From the NCBI GenBank assembly GCA_025677815.1, contig JAIXMP010000002.1, positions 1,178,001-1,242,000 on the forward strand: a DNA stretch of 64,000 nt, written 5' to 3'. The notes beneath the pieces were generated by a model. That model worked only from the letters and a program-made list of their open reading frames with translations, ran no database searches and was not told the origin of the DNA. The position numbers were made by a program, and so were the translations under genes. Of the stretch, positions 49,030 through 62,340 are shown piece by piece; position 1 is the stretch's first letter, and each line of letters begins with the position of its first letter. The stretch is from Phascolomyces articulosus (Eukaryota; Mucoromycota; Mucoromycetes; Mucorales; Lichtheimiaceae).

Positions 49030-50883
49030 TACTAATTCAATTCTAAGGTATAAATAAAGGCATTTCTTTAATTAATAACAAAAAAATTCCAAATTCATCA
49101 AAAGCATTAATCGTATATAAAAATTATATTGGGGAGAAAACAAACCGAAAAAGATAGGGTGTAATACAGATTTAATACCATTGCCTTTTTATACATATTT
49201 TTTGATATCCGTGTTTAAGTTTAACTCTCTCCTTCTTCTCCTCTCTTTGGTCACCCAATATATATGAAAGCCATGTACGATATACGTACTACTGCCCCTT
49301 ATTTTATATAGATCAACCACAGGAGCAGTTATTTTTGAACTCACCATGGGCAAAAGTTTTACGGCAGTGTTCAAAACCCTCTTTCAAATTTCAATGATAT
49401 GAACTAACTCTGTGTCACACCTACAACAAACAGCTATTATCTCTCCTTGAACTTCTATTTAACATACATAGTATCTACATCGATATTATCAGCCAACTAC
49501 ATTGATAGTACGAACGTCACTTCTTCTTTTTAGGTCAAGTCAAACTCTTTGATTTTAACTAAATTCGAGCATAGTGAACTCCAATCCTATTTGGCGTCTG
49601 GTATTTTTATCCAATGAATATATTAAACTTCTCTAATTTAGTTTGTTGTATATAATATATCGTATGTGTTGTCCGTTATTTATGTAATTATTTGTAATAA
49701 TAAAAATCGTTACCATGACCATAGTATAAACATAGTGATAAATAAAAATGACGGATATGATGTAACAATTAACCGCACAACATCTTTTTCATTGTATTAT
49801 CAAGACAGGTAGCTATCATTAATATACATTTAAAACTTCCATTGTTGTATACTCAAGACTTTATTGAGCATTTGCTTAATTCTAGCATATCATCAACATG
49901 CTAGGATGAGTTTGGATCCTTACATCAATAGCATTTTGTAAAACAAAATGATACTTATATACATCAGTAATTCATACAGAAGCTGGAATGACCTGTATAT
50001 GTTTCGGAGGCCTTAGAAGGCTAGGAATATAAAACCCTGGATTTGGAAAGCAGGTAAATATTTCTAGCATTCCAATTAGATTTGTTAATATTTTGGAAGA
50101 CTAGAATTGTTTCAGAAATACTCCAGGTCAGAAATGTTTTACAAATACTAGAAATGTATATAATTTTTCTTCATTTTTTTTCTAAAACTGACTTTTACTT
50201 GTGGTTTAAGGTGGTAATGTAATAGGTTAGTATTGACTGAACACCATTTTTATTATGAATTCCCAAGCTCAAATTATAATAAAGTGTACTTATTTACAGC
50301 TCTTTCTTATACAGGAAAATGAGAAATGTAGCAAAATATGTACGTGAGAAATAGGGTCACAGGAACATAATGGTTAACTAATCTACATTAAACCCCTCCG
50401 GCCATTTTGACCTTCCTAAATTAATAAAAACATTTACATTACATTTATAGGGACTACCCATTTATAGGCTTACAAATAGCAGAAATATTAAAGAAGTATT
50501 TATTACTTTTGGAAATATAGAAATATACATCAACCTTTCTGACGTTCTAATGGTTAAAATATAAGGTAAAGGCCAGAAATACCAGAAAGCCTTTGGGACG
50601 TATATTTATTTTCCTGATGTACTTATACATGTGTATATAAAATAGCTGTAAACTTAATAAAAAACTCACGGACTTGCTTTACCGTGACATTGTTATTAAC
50701 AATAGGGCAAGTCAGGGTGTTTTATATATCTCGATCATTACTTGTATTTACGGTATTTTATTAATATTATTATAAAACTATATAAAAAATATAGCGTACT
50801 ATGATATTTCAAAAGCACCATAGAATATATATGTGATGACTTGATTGAGTGTCTCCGTAATTATTCAACACTATCTATTTTTT
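49030..50883. other. Gene-poor island
   Basis: 1.85 kb of AT-rich DNA. AGAAAT-like words recur between 50060 and 50610, suggesting decayed repeats. A nested palindrome lies at 50671-50713. No gene was seen. Confidence 0.4.
50671..50713. repeat. Nested inverted repeat
   Basis: Outer arms GACTTGC (50671) and GCAAGTC (50707) enclose a second palindrome ATTGTTA-T-TAACAAT (50689-50703). It could form a hairpin. It lies ~170 bp past the stop codon of the small secreted-protein gene that ends at 50884. Confidence 0.6.
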
Positions 50884-51051
50884 TTATTCATCATCTGGAT
50901 ATGTTGTACAATATCCCTGATCACAAACGTCACCTTCAAATGAACAACCCGAATCGATTTTACAACCAGCAACAGTATTGCCGCTTAGCATTGTGGTAGC
51001 AATGGTAGTCATAGCAAGAAACAAGAAAGTTCGGAATGAAACTTGAGTCAT
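50884..51051 (-). CDS. Small secreted cysteine-rich protein (55 aa)
   Basis: A 55-codon gene, short enough to escape usual length cut-offs. Start ATG at 51051, stop TAA at 50886-50884. A signal peptide (MTQVSFRTFLFLAMTTIATT) leads to about 29 mature residues with four cysteines in C-x5-C-x6-C-x4-C, ending in an acidic tail (YPDDE). The opening TQVSFRTFLF matches VQVSFQTFLL of the gene at 48.9 kb, 2 kb away on the same strand, so the two look like a local duplicate pair. A GTAAGT donor on this strand near 51127 could mark a 5' UTR intron. No other family was recognised. Confidence 0.62.
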   Translation of the reverse strand: MTQVSFRTFLFLAMTTIATTMLSGNTVAGCKIDSGCSFEGDVCDQGYCTTYPDDE

Positions 51052-53315
51052 TATATATTTCAATTCAAAAACTACATGATAATTATTTCTATAAAGCTGT
51101 TAAAAAAGTAGTTAAAGTAATATACTTACATTGGAGAGGAGGGTAAAGGAATGATGCATATTCCATGATTTTCTTTGTTTTTATATAGTATTGGGTAGGA
51201 TCAATTATTAAGTTTCGCATTCCCCTTAATCGTTTGGCAACATAGAAAAACGAAACTACGTACTACATGGCGCGACATCTTTGGGGTCATTTTTAATCCT
51301 TTGTTGCACCCTTCATATACTTTTGATATTTGTGACATAGAAAAAAATCTTGATCCAGTCTATAGTCTCCAACAAACACAAAATCGCTGAATAATAATTT
51401 AGTGATTGGGGACTGTATTGCTAATCATGTTGGATGTATCCTTCGAAATTACCTTTTTCTACAACTAAACTTAACATTGCCTTCTGCTACTATAAGAGGT
51501 GTGTTGTTTATTTCTCGCTTTCTATTAACATTATGTATATCATCACTGTAGAAGTTATAACTAGATCTAACGACACCAAAGCCATATATTTTTAATGCGT
51601 TTATTTTAATGAGTGAAACATTAGGGTGAATATATTAATGGAAATAAATATGACTGTATTGAATAGTTAAGGTATAAAAGTATATTTTAAACTTTACAAA
51701 ATTTAAAAGGTTCTAAAAGCTCTGGTATGTCCAGACAACAACTGACACACTCTGAACAAGGACGCATTGAAAATTTTGATATAGTCTTACAATAGTACAG
51801 TTAAAACTTTTACGTTTTATCATGACCTCCTATGATCGGGGGTCTGAAGTGGCATGTCGATCGAGACGACTCAAGAAAGAAAAAAATATGAAAACTTGTT
51901 GAGCACAAGAAAAAGGTTGAAGGGTCGAATAATACTAGGTATCATAAAATTTGGCTATTTGATGATGTATAATAATGTTTTTAATATATTTTATATTATA
52001 CTTGAGAGCAGATCCATAAATCAAAGTAAAATATAACAAAAACGGGTAATATGGAATATGGAAAGGGGGTGTGTTAATGAAATAGTAGTAGTTGAAAGAT
52101 TATTTAGTGACCCAGATTGTTCAAGGTTCGGAGGACCAATCCAATTAATCAAAAGTTTGATCAGGTGTCGATGTATTATTGCAGGCTACTGTCAGGATGC
52201 TTATGTGCATCCGTTTCTGCGATACTTTTGGCTAGAAGTTTTTCAGGTAAATTGCGGGTGACTGTGGGGGTATGTTAGATATATAGAAAATAGAGCTATC
52301 ATATATACGTTGAGACAACTCAATATGCAGCCTCCCCCCAACTTAAGTGTACCTTCGCAACTACGTAAAACTCGGATAACGAATTATAACGACATATCAT
52401 TAAGCGCTCGTTAATTTTTTTTGCTCCTATTTATTTTGTAGCATTGCAAAATAAAATAGTGATACAGTTCTAGGTATTATAGATCATATTAAGTAGGATA
52501 CGACATTTTTTATACATTATATCGTACAAAATCCAAAGATTCATTAAACGCATATTTAAAGAGCATTGGCGATCTACTGTATACATGATGTAGAAAAGAA
52601 ATTCTTTTATGCACAAAGTTCAGGAGTATATATAAAGAAAGGAAAGCATGTCAGCAAATGCATATTTTCATTCGTACATAAAATAAATATAACAGAGAGA
52701 GGAATAGGGTCATATTTTTAATTTCTAACATTTACTAATCAAATAAAAAGGGATCTCGTTCTCTTTGTATAAATTCTATTACCTATTATTAGTTATTTGT
52801 ACAACGTCAATCCTATTAAATGCTAATTGTTTTACCATTTTTTTTAATGAATACTTAAAATACATATTACGTACAACCACTCTTGCTATATTCTATCTTA
52901 CTGCTACAAAAATCTATAATCCAAAGAGGTAATGGGACCATAAAGAACAGGGGAGACTGAGAAAAAAAGTTCAGTGTGTTATTCTCAAAATAGAAAAAAA
53001 AACCAAGTCAAGTATTAATTAATTGAATGCAGCAAATAAGAGAAAGCCTAGATGTTCTTTTTTTTATGTAACGACGAACTTTTGTATTATATAAAATAAC
53101 ATGTTCTTCAACCGTCATTTTTTTAGTTGGAAAAAAATATATTTATAGAGTTATTTATTCCACTTATAGGTCATTGTTTATAAAAAGGAATAAGATAGTA
53201 TATCATGATAACTGGTCGGATACCGTCATCATGATAATAAATATGAACATACACACTGAATTTATATACTAATACTAAACTAATAAGAAATACATCTTGA
53301 AAAAAAAAAGTTGAA
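51052..53315. other. Gene-poor island
   Basis: 2.26 kb of AT-rich DNA. Frames at 51854-52036 and 52058-52261 are short and without recognisable motifs. No RNA gene was seen. Confidence 0.4.
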
Positions 53316-54035
53316 CTAAAAAGGTGGAAATCGAGCCATTGGATGAGGAGGAGAACTTGTGGCAGCCATCCAAAAAGGAGGACCATTATGCAACGGAGTA
53401 TATAATGGTTGATGATGAGGATGAGGAGTGTGGGGTATAGGCACCGAAGCCAGCGGTGTTAATGTGGGTGATATTCTAGGATTCATGGGTATCATGGGTG
53501 GTGGAGCTGATGAAGGAGTGGGATATCCCACGGATGGAATTGCAGTTGATGTAGGCACCCAACATTGTGGATAACGATGATGGTAAGTAGGCGGTGGCGG
53601 ATGATGATAATAACTTCGACGTGAAACCATAGGATAATCAGATCCTCTTCGTCGTCTTCTTTCACCTCCCCCACGCATGATCGGATGTGTTCTTCGTCGA
53701 CCTCCACCATGTCTTGCTGAGATTGGAATAAAATCCATTTCTTCTTGTTCTCCGTCAGTTGATGATGATGTTAATTCTTCTTCCTCGGAATCACTTAATA
53801 TTATTTCTTGTTCTTTTGCAATTGTAACTCGTCTTGGATGGTGATATTGCTGTTGCTGTTGCTGTTGATATTCTTGTTGTTGCTCTTGTTCTTCAACTTC
53901 GTCTTCACTATCACTATAATAATCGTTCTCTTCTTCGTCTTGATCAGCCACTGGAAAATGCCCTCGATGGTGAAAAGATGGCGAATTCTGATTGTACTGA
54001 TGTGTAATTAAATATTTAAAGAGTTGGTTGATCAT
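53316..54035 (-). CDS. Hypothetical low-complexity protein
   Basis: 239 aa in one open frame, start ATG at 54035. The N-terminal third is acidic with EDEVEEQEQQQEYQ and a Gln run, then IILSDSEEEE, then an Arg/Gly-rich patch (HGGGRRRTHP, ERRRRRG) and a Pro/His-rich C-terminal half. SDSEEEE-type sites suit casein kinase 2. There is no known domain. It is probably a real disordered protein, since a 720-nt open frame is long for this AT-rich DNA, but an upstream exon or a different start cannot be excluded. Confidence 0.5.
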   Translation of the reverse strand: MINQLFKYLITHQYNQNSPSFHHRGHFPVADQDEEENDYYSDSEDEVEEQEQQQEYQQQQQQQYHHPRRVTIAKEQEIILSDSEEEELTSSSTDGEQEEMDFIPISARHGGGRRRTHPIMRGGGERRRRRGSDYPMVSRRSYYHHPPPPTYHHRYPQCWVPTSTAIPSVGYPTPSSAPPPMIPMNPRISPTLTPLASVPIPHTPHPHHQPLYTPLHNGPPFWMAATSSPPHPMARFPPF

Positions 54036-55302
54036 ATTTTCCTTTGCCTCTTTATATTTCTTTGATATGGATGATGGCTAATTTGTTGTTAGATTTATAT
54101 ACCTAGTGATGATAGTTGTTTTCTTGAAGAAAAAAATATAAAAAATATCATCACGTTCTAAAAACTCGCGCCATATTTATGGTTGATCACTCTTTGGCTG
54201 ATGTGAAATTCTTCCAGTGCCACATAAACAGAATGGTTCCGAGGAAAGGAAGAGGGGGAGACGGCGGGGTAATCATATTTCTTAAGGAGTTTCTTTTGCC
54301 ACACAATATCAAATAACAAAACAACAAACACAAAAATTGATCGCTGAGCAACATCACACAACATCCTTCTTTTTTTATTAAAAGAATATTGCAACGATTT
54401 TTTATTCAGATGGCCAAAAGTGGCGTTAGACGCCGCCCAGAATTGCAATTGTTCCTTTTTTTATACAATTATCTATAATTATAGTAAAGATGTCATGATT
54501 GGCGGCGCATATATAATACAATAAACAATGTTATCAGTAAATTATATTAACAATAGAATGATGGTAGCATGATCATTATCAATATACTCATCTTCATGAG
54601 CAACAACAACAAAAAAGAACCAAGAAAATGAGTAATTGAGATTGATTAAAAACGCAGATAATAAAGTTTAGTTTGAAACTAACTACATGATCACGTTTAT
54701 AAAAGTATTATTATTATTATTATAATACCCTTGTTTTTTTAAGTTTATATATTATTATAATACACACACGACATCTCGATTGCTATTCAAGAAGATGGAG
54801 TGCCGGACTTCTTTAATCATCGCCGGCCTAAAAAAAAGTTTTATTTTTTTGGTCCAGTAGAAACTGTTAAAAAAGGGATCATGGTAAGTTAGACAATTAC
54901 TTGTGATTCTATTTGGGTAAAAAAGACCCTTTTTGCCGTGAGTTACAAGAAGTGCGATTCGAAAGACGGCCCCTCCCCCATTCCAATTATAGTTTTGGGT
55001 TCCAAGATTCAATGCAGACAATACCTTCTATGTGCAACATGTCAAATGAGGAAGGCGATTTAGTATCGCAGATTGAAGTCATAAAGGCCCCGTTAAAGAG
55101 TCGGGGACCCCCTCCTCTATGACTAAGTTGGTTTCAAATATTCAATTGGTTGCTGCGACACAATCAACTTTTTTTTTACTTCTTTAAACTACAAAGAATT
55201 CTTTCTCAAGCTTTATCACGTTTCTCTTCCTGGTAACAAACACTACGACAACAACAACAACGACAAAAGTACTCAATCTAACAAAAAAGAGAAATATATA
55301 CA
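54036..55302. other. Gene-poor spacer upstream of the HSF gene
   Basis: 1.27 kb. Open frames at 54158-54448, 54755-55021 (minus) and 54913-55122 (plus) overlap each other and contain no recognisable motif. The last 100 bp are AC-rich, as expected for a 5' UTR. Confidence 0.4.
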
Positions 55303-57151
55303 ATGCCAGCTTCTTTAGTGCCATCGCCGCCTCGCTTTCCTCGTGCTAATCGTAATGTGGCACCATTTCTTAGTAAACTGTTCATGTAAGTATATTTTTT
55401 ATACTCCAATTACTTTTATTACAAACCCAACTCCTCCCCTCTCATTTCCCTCCATTTCAACCCTCAGTTTCCCATGACCATACTACAAAAGTATTCCATT
55501 ACATTACATACCCAACTGACACTTCTTTATACATTTATATATAAAAAACATATACATTTTTTTTTACATACATTACAATACACACATATAACACATATAC
55601 GTAAAATTGGACATGCTATTTCCATGACAAAATAAAATCTATATCATTGCACTATTTCCATGTTGTTATATTAAAAAAGTATGGTCAATGACCCAACTAC
55701 CAATGAATTAATTCGTTGGTCCAACGATGGGACTTCATTCATTGTAACTCGACCAACAGAACTTGCCAAACGTATCTTGCCACAATTTTTCAAACATGAT
55801 CATTTTTCATCCTTTGTTCGACAACTCAATACTTATGGTTTCCACAAGGTGCCTCAATTGCAACAAGGCGTACTTCGACCAGATAATAATGCCGGTATGG
55901 ATTTGATAGAATTCGCCAATCCACGTTTTAGACGTGATCAACCTGATTTGCTTTTATTGGTCCAACGTAAACGTAGCAGCAACTCTGCCAATAAGCAAAA
56001 AGGAAAAAAAGCATCTTCATCATCATCTACTTCTACTTCTTCTGCCGCCCCTACCACTGCCAATACTTCTGCTATTACTCCAACTGCATCTGCATCCTCA
56101 TCTCCCGTTCCATCTACTTTTTCTACTACATCATCCCCCACATTATCTGCATCCTCAGCATCCTTACCTCCTACACCTACATTAGCATCATCCATACCCA
56201 GCATAGCAACTGCTTCATCATTCCCATCATCTCCTTTACAACATGCCCATCATCTTCATCATCTTCAAGAACCACAACAACAGCAACAGCAACAACAAAA
56301 GTCAACTTTCTCGGACTCAGATGTTCATAGAATATTGGATGAAATGTCAGCTATCAAGAGTCATCAATTGAGTATCAGTAATGAACTTAAACAGATGCAA
56401 GGCAATAATCAAGTCCTGTGGCAAGAAATCTTGACAGCAAGGGAACGAAATCATCAACATCAAGATACAATTAATAAAATCTTACGGTTTTTGGCTTCGG
56501 TTTATACTTCTTCTTCTACTTCTACTCCCACGTTGCCTACTACTGCTTCATCAACTTCTCACGCTGGTCCTTCTCTAGGAGCGAAAAAACAGCCCTTAAT
56601 GATTGGTGTTGAACAGGCCAAGATTTCTCCTGTTCCATCTCCTTGCCCTTCCTCGGTTTCTTTACCCTCGGGTTCCACATCACCTGTGTTTGATTTAAAT
56701 GATCTTGTAGAAGGTAAGAATACAAACCGGTTTTTTTTGAAAAAAAAAATCAACAGGCCATTTCATTGTTTATACTAAAAAGATCAAACTATGGTTTATA
56801 AAAAATATAGTGCCCCAAACAATGGATCAAGAACAATTACAATCTTCACTTTGTCATTTGACTCAGATGAGCCAACATGATGTGTTTTGGAATCCTATGA
56901 CAGGAACAAGTACTGCTACGACTTTATTACCCGAAGTAACAAATCAAATCCAATCATTAGGTAATGCCGCTAGTTCCATCAATCAAAATATTGACCAGCT
57001 TGGTAATAGTGTCGATGCTTTGGCTCAACAAATGGGAATTCATCATCATTCTGCTCAACAAGGAATGACAAGTGTTCCTAACATCACTAATAACGCTAAT
57101 GATGAAGGTGTATTTTGGGATTCGGTACTATGGGAGCAACCTACCGAATAA
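55303..57151 (+). CDS. Heat-shock-factor-type transcription factor
   Basis: Three exons: 55303-55385, 55680-56713 and 56811-57151, giving 485 aa. The HSF DNA-binding domain covers residues ~18-125: VAPFLSKLFIMVNDPTTNEL, IRWSNDGTSFIV, then the recognition-helix region PQFFKHDHFSSFVRQLNTYG FHKV, and FANPRFRRDQPDLLLLVQRK. A Ser/Thr/Ala-rich linker and a Gln run lead to a heptad region (about residues 240-295: VHRILDEMSAIKSHQLSISN, LWQEILTARER, TINKILRFLASVY) that should trimerise the protein like HR-A/B. The C-terminal part has acidic and aromatic bits (DEGVFWDSVLWEQP) typical of activation regions. The first intron interrupts the DNA-binding domain at Ile29. It probably binds nGAAn repeats in the nucleus; whether it is the main HSF1 or an Skn7/Sfl1-like relative is open. 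Confidence 0.9.
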
Positions 57152-57598
57152 CAGTTGTCTTTTTTTATACAAGATCTGGTCCCCAATTCATACATACAGC
57201 ACTTCGATTTTAAATATTAGAAACGAAAACAAAATCATAAAAGCCATTATTCTTTCATAACCCCATCTTATAAATATAATTACGATTCATTTCTTCATAA
57301 CCCAAAAAAATTAATATAATAAATTAAAAATATCATTTATAAAATTATTAAAAAACAAACCCAACAAAACAGTATCTGATTATTGTATTTTTTTAATCTC
57401 TATTAATGTTATTCAGCCACATGTGGTATGTATAAATAAATAGATTGGGTGTGTACATTATAAGTATATGGAAAGAAGTATAAATTTTCATTGTTTCAAG
57501 AGGATGACAAAGATGGGAGGGGGGAGGAGAAAGGGGAAGGGTGCGAAATATAATCTTTTTTTAATTAATAATTATTCAAAGGGATTATTGTTCTCTAT
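57152..57598. other. Intergenic between convergent genes
   Basis: AT-rich 3' flanks of the HSF and NDUFAF6 genes with several AATAAA-like words and a G/A-rich tract near 57510-57540. No gene was seen. Confidence 0.5.
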
Positions 57599-59223
57599 TT
57601 AGATTTCTTGTTTACGATGAGCATTCCATAAAGCTAAAGGTAATTTCCAATCTTTACGTTGCAAAGATGGGTCAAAAATATTAAAATTGGTAGCTTCCAA
57701 CTTTTCAAGATAGCGTGCCGTGGGAATCTAAATAATAAAAAAAATCGATTAAGTTAGATGGATGGGGGGAGAAAGAGAAAAAAAAGTTTTGTAATATATT
57801 TCCAACATCTATCTTTGGAACTTCTTTATCCAAAAAAAGATATCACGTTAACGTTACCGCGGAAAGGACAACGGGAAATGCGTCTGATGGAACCGATTTT
57901 AACATGGATCGTGCAGTTAATAAATGATCATTTGCTGCTGTTGCCACTTCAAAAATAGCATCCTCAAGCCCTTCTACATGACCCTGTCGAAATACTTCTT
58001 CTTGTGATATGTTATACTATATATACATCATATGGTGTTATAATATAAGATTAGTTTATGAGTCATTACACACAATCCCTGTCCGCTGCTTGCACCATTT
58101 TTCTTGTACTTCAACAAATTAATTTCTCAATCTAAAAGAATGTTCTTTTGTACTACTGTTATGACGAGTACGACTATTCTATTATGTCTTTGTTTTACCT
58201 TGGCTGTGATTTGTGCAGGTAACACCATGCGTTTTTGACTTAGATGAAATGGGAGTGATCTTAAAAATGTAGAGATACCAATCATTTTACCAATATGACT
58301 GATAGCATGATCTGCATTAACATCTTTAATACCCAATGATTCAAGTTGTAAGTAAAGTAAACTGGAGGCTGTGTTTTCAGAATAAGTTTCCATATCATTT
58401 ATCGTCATGAATTGATGGTCGTCCAAGTTGGTTATCTAAAAAAACAAAATTATCGTTCGCATGGTGTTATTTTTTGGGGGAGAGAAAGTGAAAAAAAAAC
58501 ATTTTTATAGTTAATACACCAAAACATGAAATATACTTCTTAATTCGCATGTGGTCTTCCCATTATCCATTTTTCCAAATTTTATTATAACCTGACAGAA
58601 CTTACTCTTTCATTGATGATCCGTTTAAACCATAAAGAGGATAATTTACTTTGTTTCAATGCTGCATCCAAAGCCAACGCAATAGGTTGTTGGGGAGGGT
58701 TACCCTAATATATATTATTATTACAAAGCCAATAATAGTAAGAAACCTTTTCTCTCTCTCAATATGTCTTCCCCCCCCTGCTTTTTTTTTCTGTCAATAG
58801 TCTCTTCTATGTTATTGTCTGTGGGCAGTGTTGTGGTACCTTGTAAATTTTATCAATTGTGTCCTTCCAAAACTGCATTCTCATTTTACCCGTGTTGGGA
58901 TTAGAAACACTTTCACGAATCGAAGCTAATTCCACATTAAATGCACGAATGGCATATTCTACGTTCCGAAGATGCTTAGGATAAAAGGCAACACATAAAA
59001 ATCCTTCATAATCGCGCTGTCTTCTCGAATCAGTTTTATTATCATTATTTTATTTACTATAGAGTAATAAAAAAAGTCAAAATCATTTTTTCTACCTGAC
59101 AGAATCAGCACAATATTTTAATGCCATTGGAAGGTTTTTTTCAGGTGTAACAGTAGAATGATATCTTGTTGTTGCCTGTAAAAAGGCGCCATGACGCACT
59201 GATCGTAATGATCGTGACAACAT
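57599..59223 (-). CDS. NADH dehydrogenase assembly factor 6 (NDUFAF6-like, phytoene synthase fold)
   Basis: Six exons on the minus strand: 59223-59096, 59020-58840, 58704-58606, 58435-58199, 58016-57858 and 57727-57599, giving 310 aa. The N-terminus MLSRSLRSVRHGAFLQATTR is a mitochondrial presequence. The body is squalene/phytoene-synthase-like: CADSVRQRDYEGFLC, AIRAFNVELASIRESVSNP, MRMQFWKDTIDKIYKGNPPQ, HAISHIGKMIGISTFLRSLP, YNISQEEVFRQG, GLEDAIFEVATAANDHL and the end FDPSLQRKDWKLPLALW. This set matches NDUFAF6, a factor for early complex I assembly in the matrix. The acidic DxxxD motifs of true synthases are not kept, as in the family. Complex I is thus expected in this fungus. Its start is divergent from KRR1. 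Confidence 0.88.
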
Positions 59224-59818
59224 TATTATTTTATAGAAAGGGTACACAAAAGTGGTGGTCTGGTGGGTATTTTTTTTTTCACTGAACCAAGAGGCTGCTT
59301 ATTTTCAATTGACTGAGTCCTAATAAAGCATGAAGAGTGAAATGCTATCAAAATTTGTATGGAGAAATAAGCATTTTATGCTTGTTTGATTTTTTTATTT
59401 CGCAACGCATTTGGTGCAATTGAAAATACATTTTGTCATCTTATGATGAATAAAGCTGAATTGATAATTGGATCATGAAGTGTCCCCGGTTGCCATCAAC
59501 AGTTATGCTATTTGAGTGAACGAAAAAATAAAATAAATAATCAAACTTTGCCTTTGCAGTTTATTATATTAAAAAGTGTTTCTAAATAATCTTAATATTT
59601 ATATTTTACTTGACAACAAGAAAACATAATGATAGTATCTTAATAACCAAGTAACCATGTATATCCTGTTGAAAATAAATCCTTATCAGGAACTGTAGTC
59701 AGTGATTTTGCATTGATGGTGACACAAAGACCGGATGGTGGCTTGTTTTCAAATAATTTCAGCACCTGACGCTTGGTGTTCTTTATTCGATTTTTCTTTC
59801 ACCATACATTTATACACC
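59224..59818. promoter_or_regulatory. Shared upstream region of divergent NDUFAF6 and KRR1 genes
   Basis: 0.6 kb of AT-rich DNA between two start codons. A short pyrimidine-rich stretch precedes the KRR1 ATG. No specific site was recognised. Confidence 0.4.
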
Positions 59819-61092
<1,274 letters not shown>

Positions 61093-62073
61093 TTCTAATA
61101 ACTTCTGTTTTTTTATATTGCTATTATATTATTATACAATATTTCCATATTTCCCATCCATCGCTTTCCATTATTACATTTCATTTTTTTATTATTTTAT
61201 TACCCTCTCTTTCTTTCTTCCTCTCTCTCTCCCACACACTTTGCATAGTCTTTAATTGTATCATTCTGTATCCACCATTTTATTTTTATTTCGTACAAAA
61301 GGTTCTTCCATTTATTTAACCAAAACACATCCGAAATTTGCATTAAAACCATAATTCTCATTTGAATCATTCATCTTACTACCTGCTTTTTTCTTAGAAG
61401 CTTATTAGTTTTAATTGGAACAATAGACAAAAAAAAAGGAAGGTTCAGTTACTGTTTATTCATGCTGAACAACCATTCTTATGGCTGCATTTCATGAATC
61501 ATATTCACTATCCCTTAAGGAAAGATGAAAAAAATACTGAACCGTAATACGCAAGCCCAAAGAAATGTTTTATAAGGAACGGGAAGAATGGGATTTTAGC
61601 GGATAGTATATAATGGATTTAGCGTTTAAATTTTTAAGTAATATAGGGGATCTGAAGAAACAATGATGGTTCGTCCTTAATTGTCGTATGTGTGTTCAAT
61701 GAATTTTACATATATGGCAGGTAAATGAAGTAGAGCATAAGCGATGAAAGAATTTAGTTGCAGAAGATTTGGAGTATAATTTTTGAGAGGTATTACGTTA
61801 AATACGAACAAAGACGCACTACGCAAGAATGTATTCTACAAACAATAGTACACATGAAAACAGTTAGAACTCAAAGAGTAATTGTTTTCTCCCAAGAAGA
61901 ATCCATGTTATAAGCGCTTCTTTTTTTTTTAAAAAAAAATATCTACATAGTTAGAGACATTGTTTTTTTTGTTTTGGTATGGTCAAATGTGTAGAAAAAG
62001 GTTAGTGGTGTCATTAATTTTGGTTTGATATTCTTGTTTCAGTGCATAGGCGTTTGGACAAAGACAACTCGTT
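61093..62073. other. Intergenic
   Basis: About 1 kb: the KRR1 3' flank with T- and C-rich runs to 61240, then AT-rich DNA. A T-run/A-run block lies at 61921-61939. No gene was seen. Confidence 0.45.
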
Positions 62074-62340
62074 ATGGTAGACAAAAAGTTGGTTTTGTTC
62101 AATATAATTCTCATTTTGACATTACTGCGTGTGTTGGATACTTCAAAGAATGAAACTCTTTATTATAGTAAGAAAACAAAAGAAAAAAACGCGAATGGAC
62201 GCATTGAATCAACATTAATTATGCACTCCATTGAAAGATTCAATCAAACGGATAATATAAAAAAGAGATCTCCAATGGAGAAGCAAGGCATTTTATATAT
62301 CATTGTTATTATCATTTTCTTTATTGAAATATTAAAATAA
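62074..62340 (+). CDS. Hypothetical small membrane protein (uncertain)
   Basis: An 88-aa frame starting at 62074. It has a hydrophobic N-terminal segment after a charged start (VDKKLVLFNIILILTLLRVL), a polar Lys/Asn-rich middle and a second hydrophobic segment at the C-terminus (GILYIIVIIIFFIEIL). This could be a secreted or two-pass membrane peptide. In DNA this AT-rich, Ile/Leu/Lys-rich frames arise by chance, no family was recognised and no duplicate was seen here, so it is listed only as a candidate. Confidence 0.25.
   Translation: MVDKKLVLFNIILILTLLRVLDTSKNETLYYSKKTKEKNANGRIESTLIMHSIERFNQTDNIKKRSPMEKQGILYIIVIIIFFIEILK

Noticed and set aside
53171..53386. Hydrophobic frame on the minus strand downstream of the low-complexity protein
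   Set aside because: It overlaps the end of a longer frame, is driven by AT-rich composition, and has no recognisable motif.
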